Assembly (NCBI GenBank): GCA_001771615.1
Contig: MEUF01000031.1
Coordinates: 1 to 11,046, forward strand
Reading direction: 5' to 3'
DNA length: 11,046 bases
Origin: a candidate division WOR-1 bacterium RIFOXYB2_FULL_48_7
GTDB lineage: Bacteria; Margulisbacteria; WOR-1; O2-12-FULL-45-9; XYB2-FULL-48-7
Positions 1 to 7,460 of the stretch are shown one piece after another (the first letter of the stretch is position 1; each line of letters begins with the position of its first letter). The notes below the pieces were generated by a model that had not been told where the DNA came from, did not search any database, and saw nothing but the letters and a program-made list of their open reading frames with translations. A program made the translations under genes and the position numbers.

Positions 1-882
1 GTCCGTATCGATGAGTGCCGCGCCGGCCGAGATCAGGGCGCTGGCCGCGGCAACCGCCGGGACAATAACCTGCCAGACTTCGTTAATCGGCATGGTCACC
101 AGGAAAAGCCGGGCAAAAACGTAAACACCGATCTTCACCAAAACAGCAGCATGGAGCAGAGCGGTGACTGGCGAAGGGGCGACGCCGGCGTCAGGCAGCC
201 AAGTATGAAAAGGGAGCGTGGCTGATTTGGATAAGATGCCAAAAAGCAATAAAAGTGTGGTTAAGTTAGAAATGTGCGTTGTGGCCAGGGCTTGCTTGAT
301 GGCGATCAGATTTAAAGAGCCGGTATCATGATAGAGGCTGATGAAACCGAGGAGCATGACCAGGGCACCGAAGACGGTTACCAAAAAGGCTTTGTCGGCC
401 CTTAAAACATCGGTTTTCTTGCGAAAAAAGCCGATCAAGCGCCAGCTGGCCAATCCGGTGATTTCCCAGAAAGTGTACAATAGGATCAAATTTGAAGAAA
501 AGATAATTCCCATCATTGCCCCTAAAAAGAGAACGACCATTAAATAATATTCATTTCTATTTTCATAATGGCTGATGTAATCAAAGGAGTAGACAATGAT
601 GATGGTGCTGATGAGCGATGAAGTAATGGCCATAAAGATGGCCAGGCTATCGGCCACAAAGGAGATATCAAAACTAAAGGGGAAACTTAAGGAATATGTG
701 ACTGATTGGCCGGTTATTACGGTTGGCAGCAGTAAAGCAGATCCAACAAGGGAGATGCCGACTAAGGTAAATGCAAGGTAATTGCGCAGCTGCTCAGACA
801 GGCGTCCGGCCAAAGGCAGAAAAAAAGCTCCAACGGCTGGAGCAAAAACGATGCTTAATAGTAGTAAACTGTTCCTTACCAA
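1..882 (-). CDS. NuoL/MrpA-like proton-conducting membrane subunit (5' part, runs off the left edge)
   Basis: The first 294 codons of an antiporter-type subunit of the Proton_antipo_M family are open to base 1 with no stop; the 3' part lies outside the window. Family members form the ion-translocating arm of complex I, Mrp antiporters and group 4 membrane hydrogenases. Visible features are many hydrophobic helices, FWEITGLASWRLIGFF at 138-153 with the conserved TM5 Glu140, SKSATLPFHTWLPDA at 218-232 with the TM7 Lys219, and PSPVTALLHAAVLVKIGVY at 236-254 with His244 and Lys250. The visible part ends in ALIDTD, which in relatives precedes LKR..AFSTISQ. The start is TTG at 882, because GAAAGGA (897-891) lies 8 nt upstream and the neighbouring TTG at 887 meets a stop after three codons. 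Which complex it belongs to (Nuo, Mrp or hydrogenase) cannot be decided without the downstream genes. The family call is firm. Confidence 0.87.
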   Translation of the reverse strand, partial: MVRNSLLLLSIVFAPAVGAFFLPLAGRLSEQLRNYLAFTLVGISLVGSALLLPTVITGQSVTYSLSFPFSFDISFVADSLAIFMAITSSLISTIIIVYSFDYISHYENRNEYYLMVVLFLGAMMGIIFSSNLILLYTFWEITGLASWRLIGFFRKKTDVLRADKAFLVTVFGALVMLLGFISLYHDTGSLNLIAIKQALATTHISNLTTLLLLFGILSKSATLPFHTWLPDAGVAPSPVTALLHAAVLVKIGVYVFARLFLVTMPINEVWQVIVPAVAAASALISAGAALIDTD

Positions 883-907
883 ATCAAGATTCCTTTCTAC
901 AACAGTT

Positions 908-936
908 ATTTTATCATTTATTACCAAAGGATTCAA
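908..936 (-). promoter_or_regulatory. Promoter for the NuoL-like gene
   Basis: On the minus strand there is a -35 TTGAAT (936-931), a 17-bp spacer and a -10 TAAAAT (913-908). The -10 is preceded by TG one base upstream, giving an extended -10. Predicted transcription starts near 901, leaving a leader of about 19 nt that contains the GAAAGGA ribosome site at 897-891. Position just after a terminator and before a gene supports the call. It is a prediction from consensus matches only. Confidence 0.5.
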
Positions 937-951
937 GCGATCCAGTTGGAC

Positions 952-985
952 AAAAGATAAGGGGCTGTCTTGCGACAACCCCTTA
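952..985 (-). terminator. Intrinsic terminator after hppA
   Basis: An inverted repeat at 958-985 pairs TAAGGGG with CCCCTTA and TGTC with GACA around a 4-nt loop (TTGC), with one C/A mismatch. On the minus strand it is followed by TCTTTT (957-952). It begins 20 bp after the hppA stop codon, as expected for a terminator. The T-run is short and interrupted, so termination may be partial. Confidence 0.6.
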
Positions 986-1005
986 ATTATTTCTGAGACT
1001 CAGGC

Positions 1006-3411
1006 TTAGTCGAAATGGGCAATCTTCATATCGCTGAAAGAGCGGAGGATGAAGAAAGCAGAGATCAGGAAAAATGTCCCGGCCAGGATTAGGTTCATTG
1101 TCCGGCTGAGCTCAATGGCAATTTCCACGGCTAACAAACCAAATAGGGTGGTGAACTTAATCAGCGGGTTAATGGCGACAGAGGAAGTATCTTTGAAAGG
1201 ATCGCCAACAGTATCACCAACAACCGTAGCCGCATGCAGGGCAGAGCCTTTTTCGTGACTGTATTTGACTTCAACTAACTTCTTGGCATTATCCCAGGCC
1301 CCACCAGCATTGGCCATAAAGTTGGCCTGAAAGAGGCCAAAGAGAGCGATGGAAATTAAATAGCCGACAAAGAAGAAAGGATTTAAACAGGCAAAAGCCA
1401 GGGTGCTGAAGAGAATAACCATGAAAATATTGATCATCCCTTTTTGCACAAACTTGGTACAAATGGACACGACCTTTTTACTGTCTTCAAGCGATGATTT
1501 GTCTCCCTCGTGCAGTTTGATATTATCTTTAATGAACGCGACCGCCTGATAGGCGCCAGCAGTCACCGCGTGCATTGAGGCCCCGGTAAACCAATATATA
1601 ACTGCCCCGCCAGCCAGCAGCCCCAGGAAAAAGGGTGGATAGAGAACGGATAATTTATCAATATGGGCAGTTAATCCCTGGGTTAAGATAACAATGATCG
1701 AGAAAATCATGGTTGTGGCGCCGACCACAGCCGTCCCAATAAGTACCGGCTTGGCGGTAGCTTTAAAAGTGTTTCCCGCTCCATCATTAGACTCCAGGTT
1801 AAACTTGGCCTTTTCAAAATCGGGGGTAAAGCCGTAATCCCTTTTAATCTCTTCCTTAATATTGGGGCGTTTCTCGATCAGGGAGAGCTCATAAATCGAT
1901 TGGGCGTTATCAGCGATCGGCCCATATGAATCAACCGCAATCGTGACCGGCCCCATCCCTAAAAAGCCGAAGGCGACCAAACCGAAGGCAAAGATGGCCG
2001 GATCAACCATCAGCTGGTCAAGGCCTTGGAGGCTAAACAGATAAGCTACCCCCATCAGGAAAAGAATGACAATGCCCATCCAATAAGCGCTGAAGTTCCC
2101 CGCAGTCAGACCCGCTAGAATGTTTAATGACGCGCCACCTTTTTTGGAGAACTGAAAAATATTTTGGACATAGGTTGATTCAGTGGAGGTAAAAATCTTG
2201 ACGAATTCGGGGATAATGGCGCCGGCGATTGTGCCGCAGGTAATAATCCCGGCCAGTTTCCACCAAAGTTGGCCGCCACCCATATCAGGGATTAACAGAT
2301 AGGAGAAAATGAAAGTCAACGCAATGGACAGCAAGGAAGTAATCCAAACAAGCGAGGTCAGGGGGGATTCGTAATTCATCTCTTTGGCATTTTGGAAGCG
2401 CTTGGCGACATAAACAGCGTTGATCCAATAGGAAAGTGAGCTGGCAATGATCATGATCAAGCGCATAACGAACATCCAGACCAGGAGCTGAATCTGTACC
2501 ACCGGGTTGTTAATGGCTACCAAGATAAAGGTGATTAAAGCCACGCCGGTCACGCCATAGGTTTCAAAGCCGTCAGCGGTCGGGCCGACTGAATCGCCCG
2601 CATTGTCGCCGACGCAATCGGCGATAACTCCAGGATTGCGAGGGTCATCTTCTTTTAAATTAAAAACAATTTTCATCAAATCGGAGCCGATGTCGGCAAT
2701 CTTGGTAAAAATACCGCCCGCAATGCGCAGGACCGAGGCGCCCAACGATTCACCAATGGCAAAGCCGATGAAGCAGGGGCCGGCAAAAGTTGGATCAATG
2801 AACAGCAGGATGCAGAGCATCATGAACAATTCGATGCTGACCAGCAGGGTCCCGATGCTCATGCCGGCCTTAATCGGGATAGCGTAAACGGGGAAAGCTT
2901 TCCCTTCTAAGCTGGCAAAAGCTGAGGCAGAATTGGCTAAAGTGTTTATCCGCATGCCAAACCAGGCAACAAAGTAACTGCCGGCAATACCAAGTAAGCT
3001 GGAGGCAAGAATCGCCACAACCTTGATCGCTTCCAGATGCCGTAGAAAACCAAAGTAACCGACAATAACCACGCCGATAATCGCTTCTAAAATCAGGATG
3101 AATTTTCCCTGTTCAATCAGGTAGGTTTTGCAGGTGGCAAAAATCAGTTCAGAGACTTCACGCATTGAGGCGTGAGCTTTGAGCTTGTTGATTTGCATAT
3201 ATTGATACAGCCCGAAAATCATGCCGAAAACGCAAATCAACATTCCCCATAGCAATAGGGAGTGCCCGTTTATGCCTAAAAATACCTGGGAGGAGAGATT
3301 GGGCATGACCAGGTCGGCCTCGCTTCCCCAGGCCAGGGTCGATAAGCCTCCGAGTAAGAGAATTAATGCGGTCAGGGACTTTTTAACATTATTAAAAGCG
3401 GCTGTTAACAT
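1006..3411 (-). CDS. hppA: Membrane-bound ion-pumping pyrophosphatase, divergent H+-PPase type
   Basis: This integral membrane enzyme hydrolyses pyrophosphate and pumps ions across the cytoplasmic membrane. The 801-aa protein carries the family's substrate motifs in order: DDPRNPGVIAD (255-265), DNAGDSVGPTAD (269-280), DSYGPIADNA (494-503), NDGAGNTFKATAKP (542-555), ANAGGAWDNAKK (700-711) and GDTVGDPFKDTSS (732-744). Lys550 in GNTFKA sits where K+-independent enzymes have Lys and K+-dependent ones have Ala. The usual TM6 Glu before DDPRNP is absent, and a Glu (221) lies in the TM5 stretch GFAIGESLGAS. Family knowledge links that pattern to divergent, Na+-regulated proton pumps. A hydrophobic N-terminal segment (about 12-29) may be a signal peptide. 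The ATG start has GAAAGGAA (3428-3421) upstream with about 10 nt spacing. The family is certain; the ion specificity is inferred. Confidence 0.96.
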   Translation of the reverse strand: MLTAAFNNVKKSLTALILLLGGLSTLAWGSEADLVMPNLSSQVFLGINGHSLLLWGMLICVFGMIFGLYQYMQINKLKAHASMREVSELIFATCKTYLIEQGKFILILEAIIGVVIVGYFGFLRHLEAIKVVAILASSLLGIAGSYFVAWFGMRINTLANSASAFASLEGKAFPVYAIPIKAGMSIGTLLVSIELFMMLCILLFIDPTFAGPCFIGFAIGESLGASVLRIAGGIFTKIADIGSDLMKIVFNLKEDDPRNPGVIADCVGDNAGDSVGPTADGFETYGVTGVALITFILVAINNPVVQIQLLVWMFVMRLIMIIASSLSYWINAVYVAKRFQNAKEMNYESPLTSLVWITSLLSIALTFIFSYLLIPDMGGGQLWWKLAGIITCGTIAGAIIPEFVKIFTSTESTYVQNIFQFSKKGGASLNILAGLTAGNFSAYWMGIVILFLMGVAYLFSLQGLDQLMVDPAIFAFGLVAFGFLGMGPVTIAVDSYGPIADNAQSIYELSLIEKRPNIKEEIKRDYGFTPDFEKAKFNLESNDGAGNTFKATAKPVLIGTAVVGATTMIFSIIVILTQGLTAHIDKLSVLYPPFFLGLLAGGAVIYWFTGASMHAVTAGAYQAVAFIKDNIKLHEGDKSSLEDSKKVVSICTKFVQKGMINIFMVILFSTLAFACLNPFFFVGYLISIALFGLFQANFMANAGGAWDNAKKLVEVKYSHEKGSALHAATVVGDTVGDPFKDTSSVAINPLIKFTTLFGLLAVEIAIELSRTMNLILAGTFFLISAFFILRSFSDMKIAHFD

Positions 3412-3438
3412 TTGAAACCATTCCTTTCTTTTGTCTTA

Positions 3439-3457
3439 ACCGGGGAGTAACCCAGGT
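3439..3457 (-). other. Small hairpin in the hppA leader
   Basis: On the minus strand ACCTGGG and CCCCGGT pair around a TTACT loop with one mismatch. It lies between the predicted hppA promoter and its ribosome site. There is no T-run, so it is not a clear terminator, and no known riboswitch class is recognised. It may be a chance structure. The remainder of the 110-bp gap between hppA and the GAF-like gene shows nothing else beyond the weak promoter candidate. Confidence 0.2.
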
Positions 3458-3479
3458 AGCAGTTTAGTGCTTAGAAAAA

Positions 3480-3508
3480 ATCCTAACATTGATCAACAAG
3501 AAAAACAA
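3480..3508 (-). promoter_or_regulatory. Possible hppA promoter
   Basis: On the minus strand, TTGTTT (3508-3503) and TAGGAT (3485-3480) are separated by 17 bp, giving a leader of roughly 60 nt before the hppA ATG. Both boxes match consensus only partly. hppA could also be read through from the GAF-like gene upstream, since no clear terminator separates them. Confidence 0.3.
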
Positions 3509-3521
3509 GTGGAAGCGCAGT

Positions 3522-4019
3522 TTAATTGGCAGATAATGAGGCTATTTTATTGGCGTATTTTTTTAAATAGGCAATGTCGGAACGATCAAATTGTTCATTG
3601 CTGCGCCGGGAGCCTAGGTTGAGAAGGGCGGCTGGTTTTTCTGTTTTATCAAATCCCGGGACAACCAGCACTGCTTCCAAGGCCCTGATTTCCATTTCCA
3701 GTTCAGCCTTGTGAATTTCTGTCAAAAATAATTCCGTCTTTCTCTTTTTGAGTTCTTCGACCAATAGAGAGTCTGCTTGGATTGTTGACTGATTCGAGTC
3801 AGCTTTGGTTGAATGCAGACTGTAATTGCCGGCGGCCGGTTTAAAAATAGCCAGCGAGGCGCAAATTAGGCCCATGGTTTTTTCTAACAGGTAGGGGATC
3901 ATGCGGGAGAAACGCTCGGCTTCCGGTTGGGATTTCAATAAGGTGTCAGTATACAACGCCAAATTCTTTTGATAGTCATAGCGTTTGCGCTTGAACCAGC
4001 GGCCAAACAGCCTTCTCAT
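3522..4019 (-). CDS. Small GAF-domain-like protein of unknown role
   Basis: This predicted soluble protein has 165 aa. It opens with a strongly basic stretch (RRLFGRWFKRKR, 2-13), which could touch membrane lipid or nucleic acid. A helix at about 18-50 (LALYTDTLLKSQ...LLEKTMG) and the segment LICASLAIF (51-59) resemble the start of a GAF domain. The end, LLNLGSRRSNEQFDRSDIAYLKKYANKIA (132-160), resembles the usual GAF ending in which a glycine turn leads to an acidic helix N-cap and a long terminal helix. No kinase, cyclase or helix-turn-helix partner domain is present, so the ligand and output are unknown. The open frame continues upstream to 4178, but that part overlaps the divergent wecA-like gene. 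The ATG at 4019 is preferred because the basic N-terminus and the conserved part begin there. The SD is weak (GAGAG about 10 nt upstream). The GAF assignment is by pattern only. Confidence 0.65.
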   Translation of the reverse strand: MRRLFGRWFKRKRYDYQKNLALYTDTLLKSQPEAERFSRMIPYLLEKTMGLICASLAIFKPAAGNYSLHSTKADSNQSTIQADSLLVEELKKRKTELFLTEIHKAELEMEIRALEAVLVVPGFDKTEKPAALLNLGSRRSNEQFDRSDIAYLKKYANKIASLSAN

Positions 4020-4026
4020 AAGGGAA

Positions 4027-4055
4027 ATTCTCTCACTTGCCCGGTGATAAGTCAA
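4027..4055 (-). promoter_or_regulatory. Possible promoter of the GAF-like gene
   Basis: On the minus strand, TTGACT (4055-4050) and GAGAAT (4032-4027) are spaced by 17 bp. The predicted transcript start is about 4020, immediately before the ATG at 4019, which would make the message leaderless. It overlaps the plus-strand promoter of the envelope operon. The -35 is good and the -10 is only moderate. Confidence 0.35.
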
Positions 4056-4066
4056 TATGATATAAT
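4037..4066 (+). promoter_or_regulatory. Extended -10 promoter of the envelope operon
   Basis: TTGCCC (4037-4042), an 18-bp spacer and a perfect TATAAT (4061-4066) are present, with TG at 4058-4059 making an extended -10. Transcription is predicted to begin around 4073-4075, only 3-5 nt before the first ATG at 4078. There is therefore no room for a Shine-Dalgarno site in the transcript. This is the best consensus promoter seen in the window and probably drives the genes through pyrG. Confidence 0.65.
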
Positions 4067-4077
4067 AAAAACCCGTA

Positions 4078-5031
4078 ATGGTGACGTTTCTACTAACCTT
4101 CCTGATCGCTTTAATTTTAACCATTTTGCTAACCCCGATGGTTAGAGCTTTTGCCCCTGAAATAGGTGCGCTGGACAAACCGGCTGAACGAAAAATTCAT
4201 TCTTCAATCATTCCGCGTAATGGTGGCTGGGCGATTTATATCGGGTTCCTGGTTGCGGTGTTATTCGGCTTGCTGATTGGCGGGGCAACTGGGGTGATTA
4301 TTCACCCAAAACCAATTCTTGGCATTCTCTTGGGAGGGTCAGTGGTCCTGATTGTCGGATTACTGGATGACATCTACCGCTTACGCCCCTTGATAAAGTT
4401 AACCTTTCAGATTATTGGGGCCATTGTGGCGATCAGTTTTGGGGTGACAATAACCTTTGTTTCCAATCCCCTAAATGGCTTGCTTCCTTTAGGGCTGATC
4501 GGTCTTCCCCTGACTGTCATCTGGATTGTCGGTATGACCAATGCTGTCAACCTGATTGATGGGCTGGATGGGTTGGCGGCTGGGGTGACGGCTATTTCCG
4601 CCGCGACATTATTTTTTGTCGCCCTCAGGACGCATCAATTGGGAGCCGCCCTGATGATGCTGGCCCTGGCCGGGGCTGCTCTCGGGTTTTTAAGGTATAA
4701 TTTCTTTCCCGCCTCGATATTTTTGGGCGACGCCGGCAGCTATTTTTTGGGTTTTGTCCTGGCAGCCTCATCAATTATCGGTGTTTTTAAGACAACTCTG
4801 GTCGTTGCCCTGGTTGTGCCGGTGATTATCCTGGGCGTGCCCATATTTGACACCACTTTTGCTATCTTGCGCCGGATCAGGGAAAAGAAAAGCCCTTTTG
4901 CTGCTGATGATAAACATATTCACCATTTATTGTTGCGGGCTGGCCTTAACCAGCGAGAAGCCGTGATGTCCATTTATATTGTTTGTTTTATCTTGAGCGT
5001 TATTGCGCTGGTGATGGCGCTGCCGAAATAA
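4078..5031 (+). CDS. wecA: WecA/TagO-like undecaprenyl-phosphate GlcNAc-1-phosphate transferase
   Basis: This polytopic inner-membrane enzyme moves a sugar-1-phosphate, usually GlcNAc-1-P from UDP-GlcNAc, onto undecaprenyl phosphate. That reaction starts O-antigen, common-antigen or teichoic-acid-type glycan synthesis. The 317-aa protein has about ten hydrophobic helices and the family's cytoplasmic motifs: LDKPAERKIH (32-41), DDIYRLRP (97-104), NLIDGLDGLAAG (158-169), FLGDAGS (215-221) and PFAADDKHIHHLLL (273-286). The HIHH motif favours the WecA/TagO branch over MraY. The ATG at 4078 is chosen because the first helix (about 3-19) starts right after it; no SD is visible. It is the first gene of the operon, and wecB begins 1 nt after its stop. 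The exact sugar and the final polymer cannot be told from the sequence. Confidence 0.92.
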   Translation: MVTFLLTFLIALILTILLTPMVRAFAPEIGALDKPAERKIHSSIIPRNGGWAIYIGFLVAVLFGLLIGGATGVIIHPKPILGILLGGSVVLIVGLLDDIYRLRPLIKLTFQIIGAIVAISFGVTITFVSNPLNGLLPLGLIGLPLTVIWIVGMTNAVNLIDGLDGLAAGVTAISAATLFFVALRTHQLGAALMMLALAGAALGFLRYNFFPASIFLGDAGSYFLGFVLAASSIIGVFKTTLVVALVVPVIILGVPIFDTTFAILRRIREKKSPFAADDKHIHHLLLRAGLNQREAVMSIYIVCFILSVIALVMALPK

Positions 5032-5032
5032 T

Positions 5033-6205
5033 ATGGGCAACCGAAAAAAAATAATGTCAGTGTTTGGCACCCGGCCAGAGGCCATCAAGATGGCCCCGGT
5101 GGTCAAAGCGATCGAAGACAATCATGATTTACTGGAACAAGTAGTGGTGGTCACCGGCCAGCATCGGCAGATGTTGGACCAGGTCTTAAAGATATTTGAG
5201 GTTGTGCCGGATTACGACTTGGAAATAATGCAGGCCAACCAAACGATTGCCAGTGTTGTGGCCCGCTGTTTGCAGGGCTTGGAACCGCTTATTTTAGACG
5301 AAAAACCGGACCTGATGCTGGTGCAGGGGGATACCTCGACCGCTTTTGCGGCCGGCCTGGCGGCTTTTTATTATAAAATTCCCCTTGGCCATGTTGAGGC
5401 GGGGTTGCGGACTTTTGATAAGTGGCGTCCGTTTCCAGAAGAAATGAACCGTCAATTGTTGACCGATTTAACTGATTTGCATTTTCCCCCAACGGCCAGC
5501 GCCCGTCAGAATCTGTTGGCCGAAAATGTCATGCCAGAAAAAATAGCTTTAACCGGCAATACGGTCATTGATGCCCTGTTCAAGGTGTCGCAGCGGCCTT
5601 ATGACCTGGCAGCGACTGGGATTAAAATCGATCCCAAGAAAAAGCTCTTAACAGTTACCGCCCATCGGCGGGAACTTTTTGGCCAGCCTATCAAGGATGT
5701 CTGTGCAGCCATAAAACGCTTGGCCGAACAATTCAGCTCGGAAATTTATTTTGTCATTCCGGTTCATAAAAATCCTCAGGTCAGGGAAGTAATCCAAACA
5801 ACTTTAGGCAATTCTGCTAACATCCAATTAATCGAGCCGCTGGACTACGAACCATTTATCCATTTAATGAAAGCTTCCTACCTTATTTTGACTGACTCGG
5901 GTGGTGTGCAGGAAGAGGCCCCTTCATTGGGCAAGCCGGTGCTGGTTATGCGCGAAAAAACCGAGCGGCCTGAAGCGATTGAGGCTGGGACAGTCAAGCT
6001 TGTTGGAATCAGTGAAGAAAATATATATCAGGAAACTGTCCGACTGTTGACGGATGAACAGGCCTACCGGCAAATGACGCAAGCGGTCAATCCTTATGGC
6101 GACGGTCAGGCGGCAGAGAGGACGGTCGGCTTTATTTTGCATTATTTTGGCTTAAGCGATAGGAAACCGGAGGAATTTGGTGCAAAGATTATGTCTTCAC
6201 GGTAA
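5033..6205 (+). CDS. wecB: UDP-N-acetylglucosamine 2-epimerase, non-hydrolysing
   Basis: This cytoplasmic enzyme interconverts UDP-GlcNAc and UDP-ManNAc, supplying ManNAc-type sugars for surface polymers. The 390-aa protein is full length and shows FGTRPEAIKMAPVV (11-24), TGQHRQM (41-47), VQGDTSTAFAA (97-107, with Asp100), GHVEAGLRTFDKWRPFPEEMNR (119-140, with Glu122 and Glu136), TGNTVIDAL (174-182), AHRRE (210-214, with His211), PVHKNP (243-248) and TDSGGVQEEAPSLGKPVLVMR (287-307). The acids and histidine match the catalytic set known for E. coli WecB. Its ATG comes 1 nt after the wecA-like stop, with no convincing SD, so translation is probably coupled. Its 3' end overlaps the murA start. 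The tail after NPYGDG...VGFILHYFG is about 15 residues longer than in many homologues and carries the murA ribosome site in its coding sequence. Confidence 0.96.
   Translation: MGNRKKIMSVFGTRPEAIKMAPVVKAIEDNHDLLEQVVVVTGQHRQMLDQVLKIFEVVPDYDLEIMQANQTIASVVARCLQGLEPLILDEKPDLMLVQGDTSTAFAAGLAAFYYKIPLGHVEAGLRTFDKWRPFPEEMNRQLLTDLTDLHFPPTASARQNLLAENVMPEKIALTGNTVIDALFKVSQRPYDLAATGIKIDPKKKLLTVTAHRRELFGQPIKDVCAAIKRLAEQFSSEIYFVIPVHKNPQVREVIQTTLGNSANIQLIEPLDYEPFIHLMKASYLILTDSGGVQEEAPSLGKPVLVMREKTERPEAIEAGTVKLVGISEENIYQETVRLLTDEQAYRQMTQAVNPYGDGQAAERTVGFILHYFGLSDRKPEEFGAKIMSSR
6169..6174 (+). promoter_or_regulatory. Ribosome site deciding the murA start
   Basis: GGAGGA lies inside the wecB 3' end. It is 5-6 nt upstream of GTG at 6180 but only 2-3 nt upstream of TTG at 6177. 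The spacing favours GTG as the murA start. Confidence 0.7.
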
Positions 6206-7460
6206 CAAGCCGTTACACGGGGAATTTAACGTCTCCGGATCAAAGAATGCCGCCTTGCCGATCTTGGCGGCAACGATCCTGCTGCCTGGCATGACCAAAA
6301 TCCGCAATATTCCCAACCTGCTGGATATCATTACCATCATCAGGGTTTTGCGGGCATTAGGTTTGCGGGCCGAGTATTCCCTGTCAGAACCAAACACAGT
6401 GACGGTTTGGAACCAGCAGGTGCGCCATGTCGCCCCATATGAATTGGTGACAAAAATGCGGGCATCGTTTTTTGTTATTGGCCCGATCCTGGCGGTCAAA
6501 GGGTTGGCAAAAATTCCCTTGCCGGGCGGTTGCGCTATCGGTTCACGTCCGGTCGACATCCACATTAAAGGAATGGAGGGGTTGGGGGCAAAAGTCCATT
6601 TAGAGCATGGTTTTGTCATCGCTGAAGCCAAGAAACTGAAAGGAAATAGTATTCTGCTTGATTTCCCTTCAGTTGGGGCAACCGAATCTGTGATGATGGC
6701 GGCCACGCTAGCTGAAGGAGAAACAATCATTGAAAATGCCGCCAAAGAACCGGAGATTGTTGACCTGGCTAACTTTCTTATTAAAGCCGGAGCCAAAATC
6801 GAAGGTGCGGGCACGGAGAAAATCAGAATTTCCGGAGTCACTAGGTTATCAGCTGTCGAATACTCGATCATTCCTGACCGGATTGAAGCCGGGACAGCCA
6901 TCGCTGCCGCCGCGATCACCCGGGGACATGTCTTAGTTAAGGGCTTAAAACTTGCTCACCTGGATGCGATCATCAAAAAATTCCAGGAAAGCGGCGTCAA
7001 ATTAAACCTAACCGATAATTCTGTCGAAGTCCTGGCCGAGAACGGTTTTCAGGCGGTTGACATAAAGACCATGCCTTATCCCGGCTTCCCAACCGACATG
7101 CAGCCGCAATTGGCGGCCTTTTTGACGTTGGCCAAGGGGACTTCTGTTGTCTCGGAAACAATATTTGAAAATCGTTTTATGCATATGCATGAGTTGAAAA
7201 GATTGGGCGCTGACATTAAACTTGAAGGCCAGAGCGCCATCATCAATGGAGTCGCAAAATTATCGGGGGCGCCGGTCAAGGTTTCAGATTTACGGGCAGG
7301 GGCAGCCTTGTTGGTCGCCGGGTTGGCGGCCGAAGGAGAAACCCTGCTGGAAGATAGGGACCATCATATCGGCCGCGGCTATGAGAACATAATTGATAAA
7401 TTTGCCGCCCTGGGGGCAGATATTTGTCGGGTGAAGCCGGATGTACAAACGGTTAATTAG
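6180..7460 (+). CDS. murA: UDP-N-acetylglucosamine 1-carboxyvinyltransferase
   Basis: MurA transfers enolpyruvate from PEP to UDP-GlcNAc, the first committed step of peptidoglycan synthesis, in the cytoplasm. From the GTG start the protein is 426 aa, the normal length. Diagnostic sites are SGSKNAALP (19-27, Lys22/Asn23), PGGCAIGSRPVDIH (115-128), PYPGFPTDMQPQ (299-310, with Asp306 as likely general base) and HIGRGYENIIDKF (396-408, Arg399). Cys118 occupies the position of E. coli Cys115, the residue alkylated by fosfomycin, so this copy is of the Cys type rather than the resistant Asp type. The frame can be extended one codon to TTG 6177, but the GGAGGA spacing and the usual N-terminus favour GTG. 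It overlaps wecB by 26 nt and ybeY by 20 nt. Confidence 0.97.
   Translation: MQRLCLHGNKPLHGEFNVSGSKNAALPILAATILLPGMTKIRNIPNLLDIITIIRVLRALGLRAEYSLSEPNTVTVWNQQVRHVAPYELVTKMRASFFVIGPILAVKGLAKIPLPGGCAIGSRPVDIHIKGMEGLGAKVHLEHGFVIAEAKKLKGNSILLDFPSVGATESVMMAATLAEGETIIENAAKEPEIVDLANFLIKAGAKIEGAGTEKIRISGVTRLSAVEYSIIPDRIEAGTAIAAAAITRGHVLVKGLKLAHLDAIIKKFQESGVKLNLTDNSVEVLAENGFQAVDIKTMPYPGFPTDMQPQLAAFLTLAKGTSVVSETIFENRFMHMHELKRLGADIKLEGQSAIINGVAKLSGAPVKVSDLRAGAALLVAGLAAEGETLLEDRDHHIGRGYENIIDKFAALGADICRVKPDVQTVN

Noticed and set aside
993..1003. An 11-bp palindrome CTGAGACTCAG just after the hppA stop.
   Set aside because: It is a single short copy with no T-run, and a better terminator hairpin lies at 958-985. 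It is probably chance.
341..1009. Short plus-strand frames in the left 1 kb.
   Set aside because: They are shadows of the minus-strand NuoL-like gene or cover its promoter and terminator region. None has a ribosome site or a recognisable sequence.
4020..4178. An N-terminal extension of the GAF-like frame beyond the ATG at 4019.
   Set aside because: It overlaps the conserved start of the divergent wecA-like gene and the promoter region, and its sequence shows no family-like pattern.
6177..6179. TTG as the murA start.
   Set aside because: It is only 2-3 nt from the GGAGGA site. GTG at 6180 has workable spacing and gives a typical MurA N-terminus.
6197..6919. A 240-codon open frame on the minus strand.
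   Set aside because: It is antisense to murA, which has all catalytic motifs. The translation resembles no family and follows murA codon bias.
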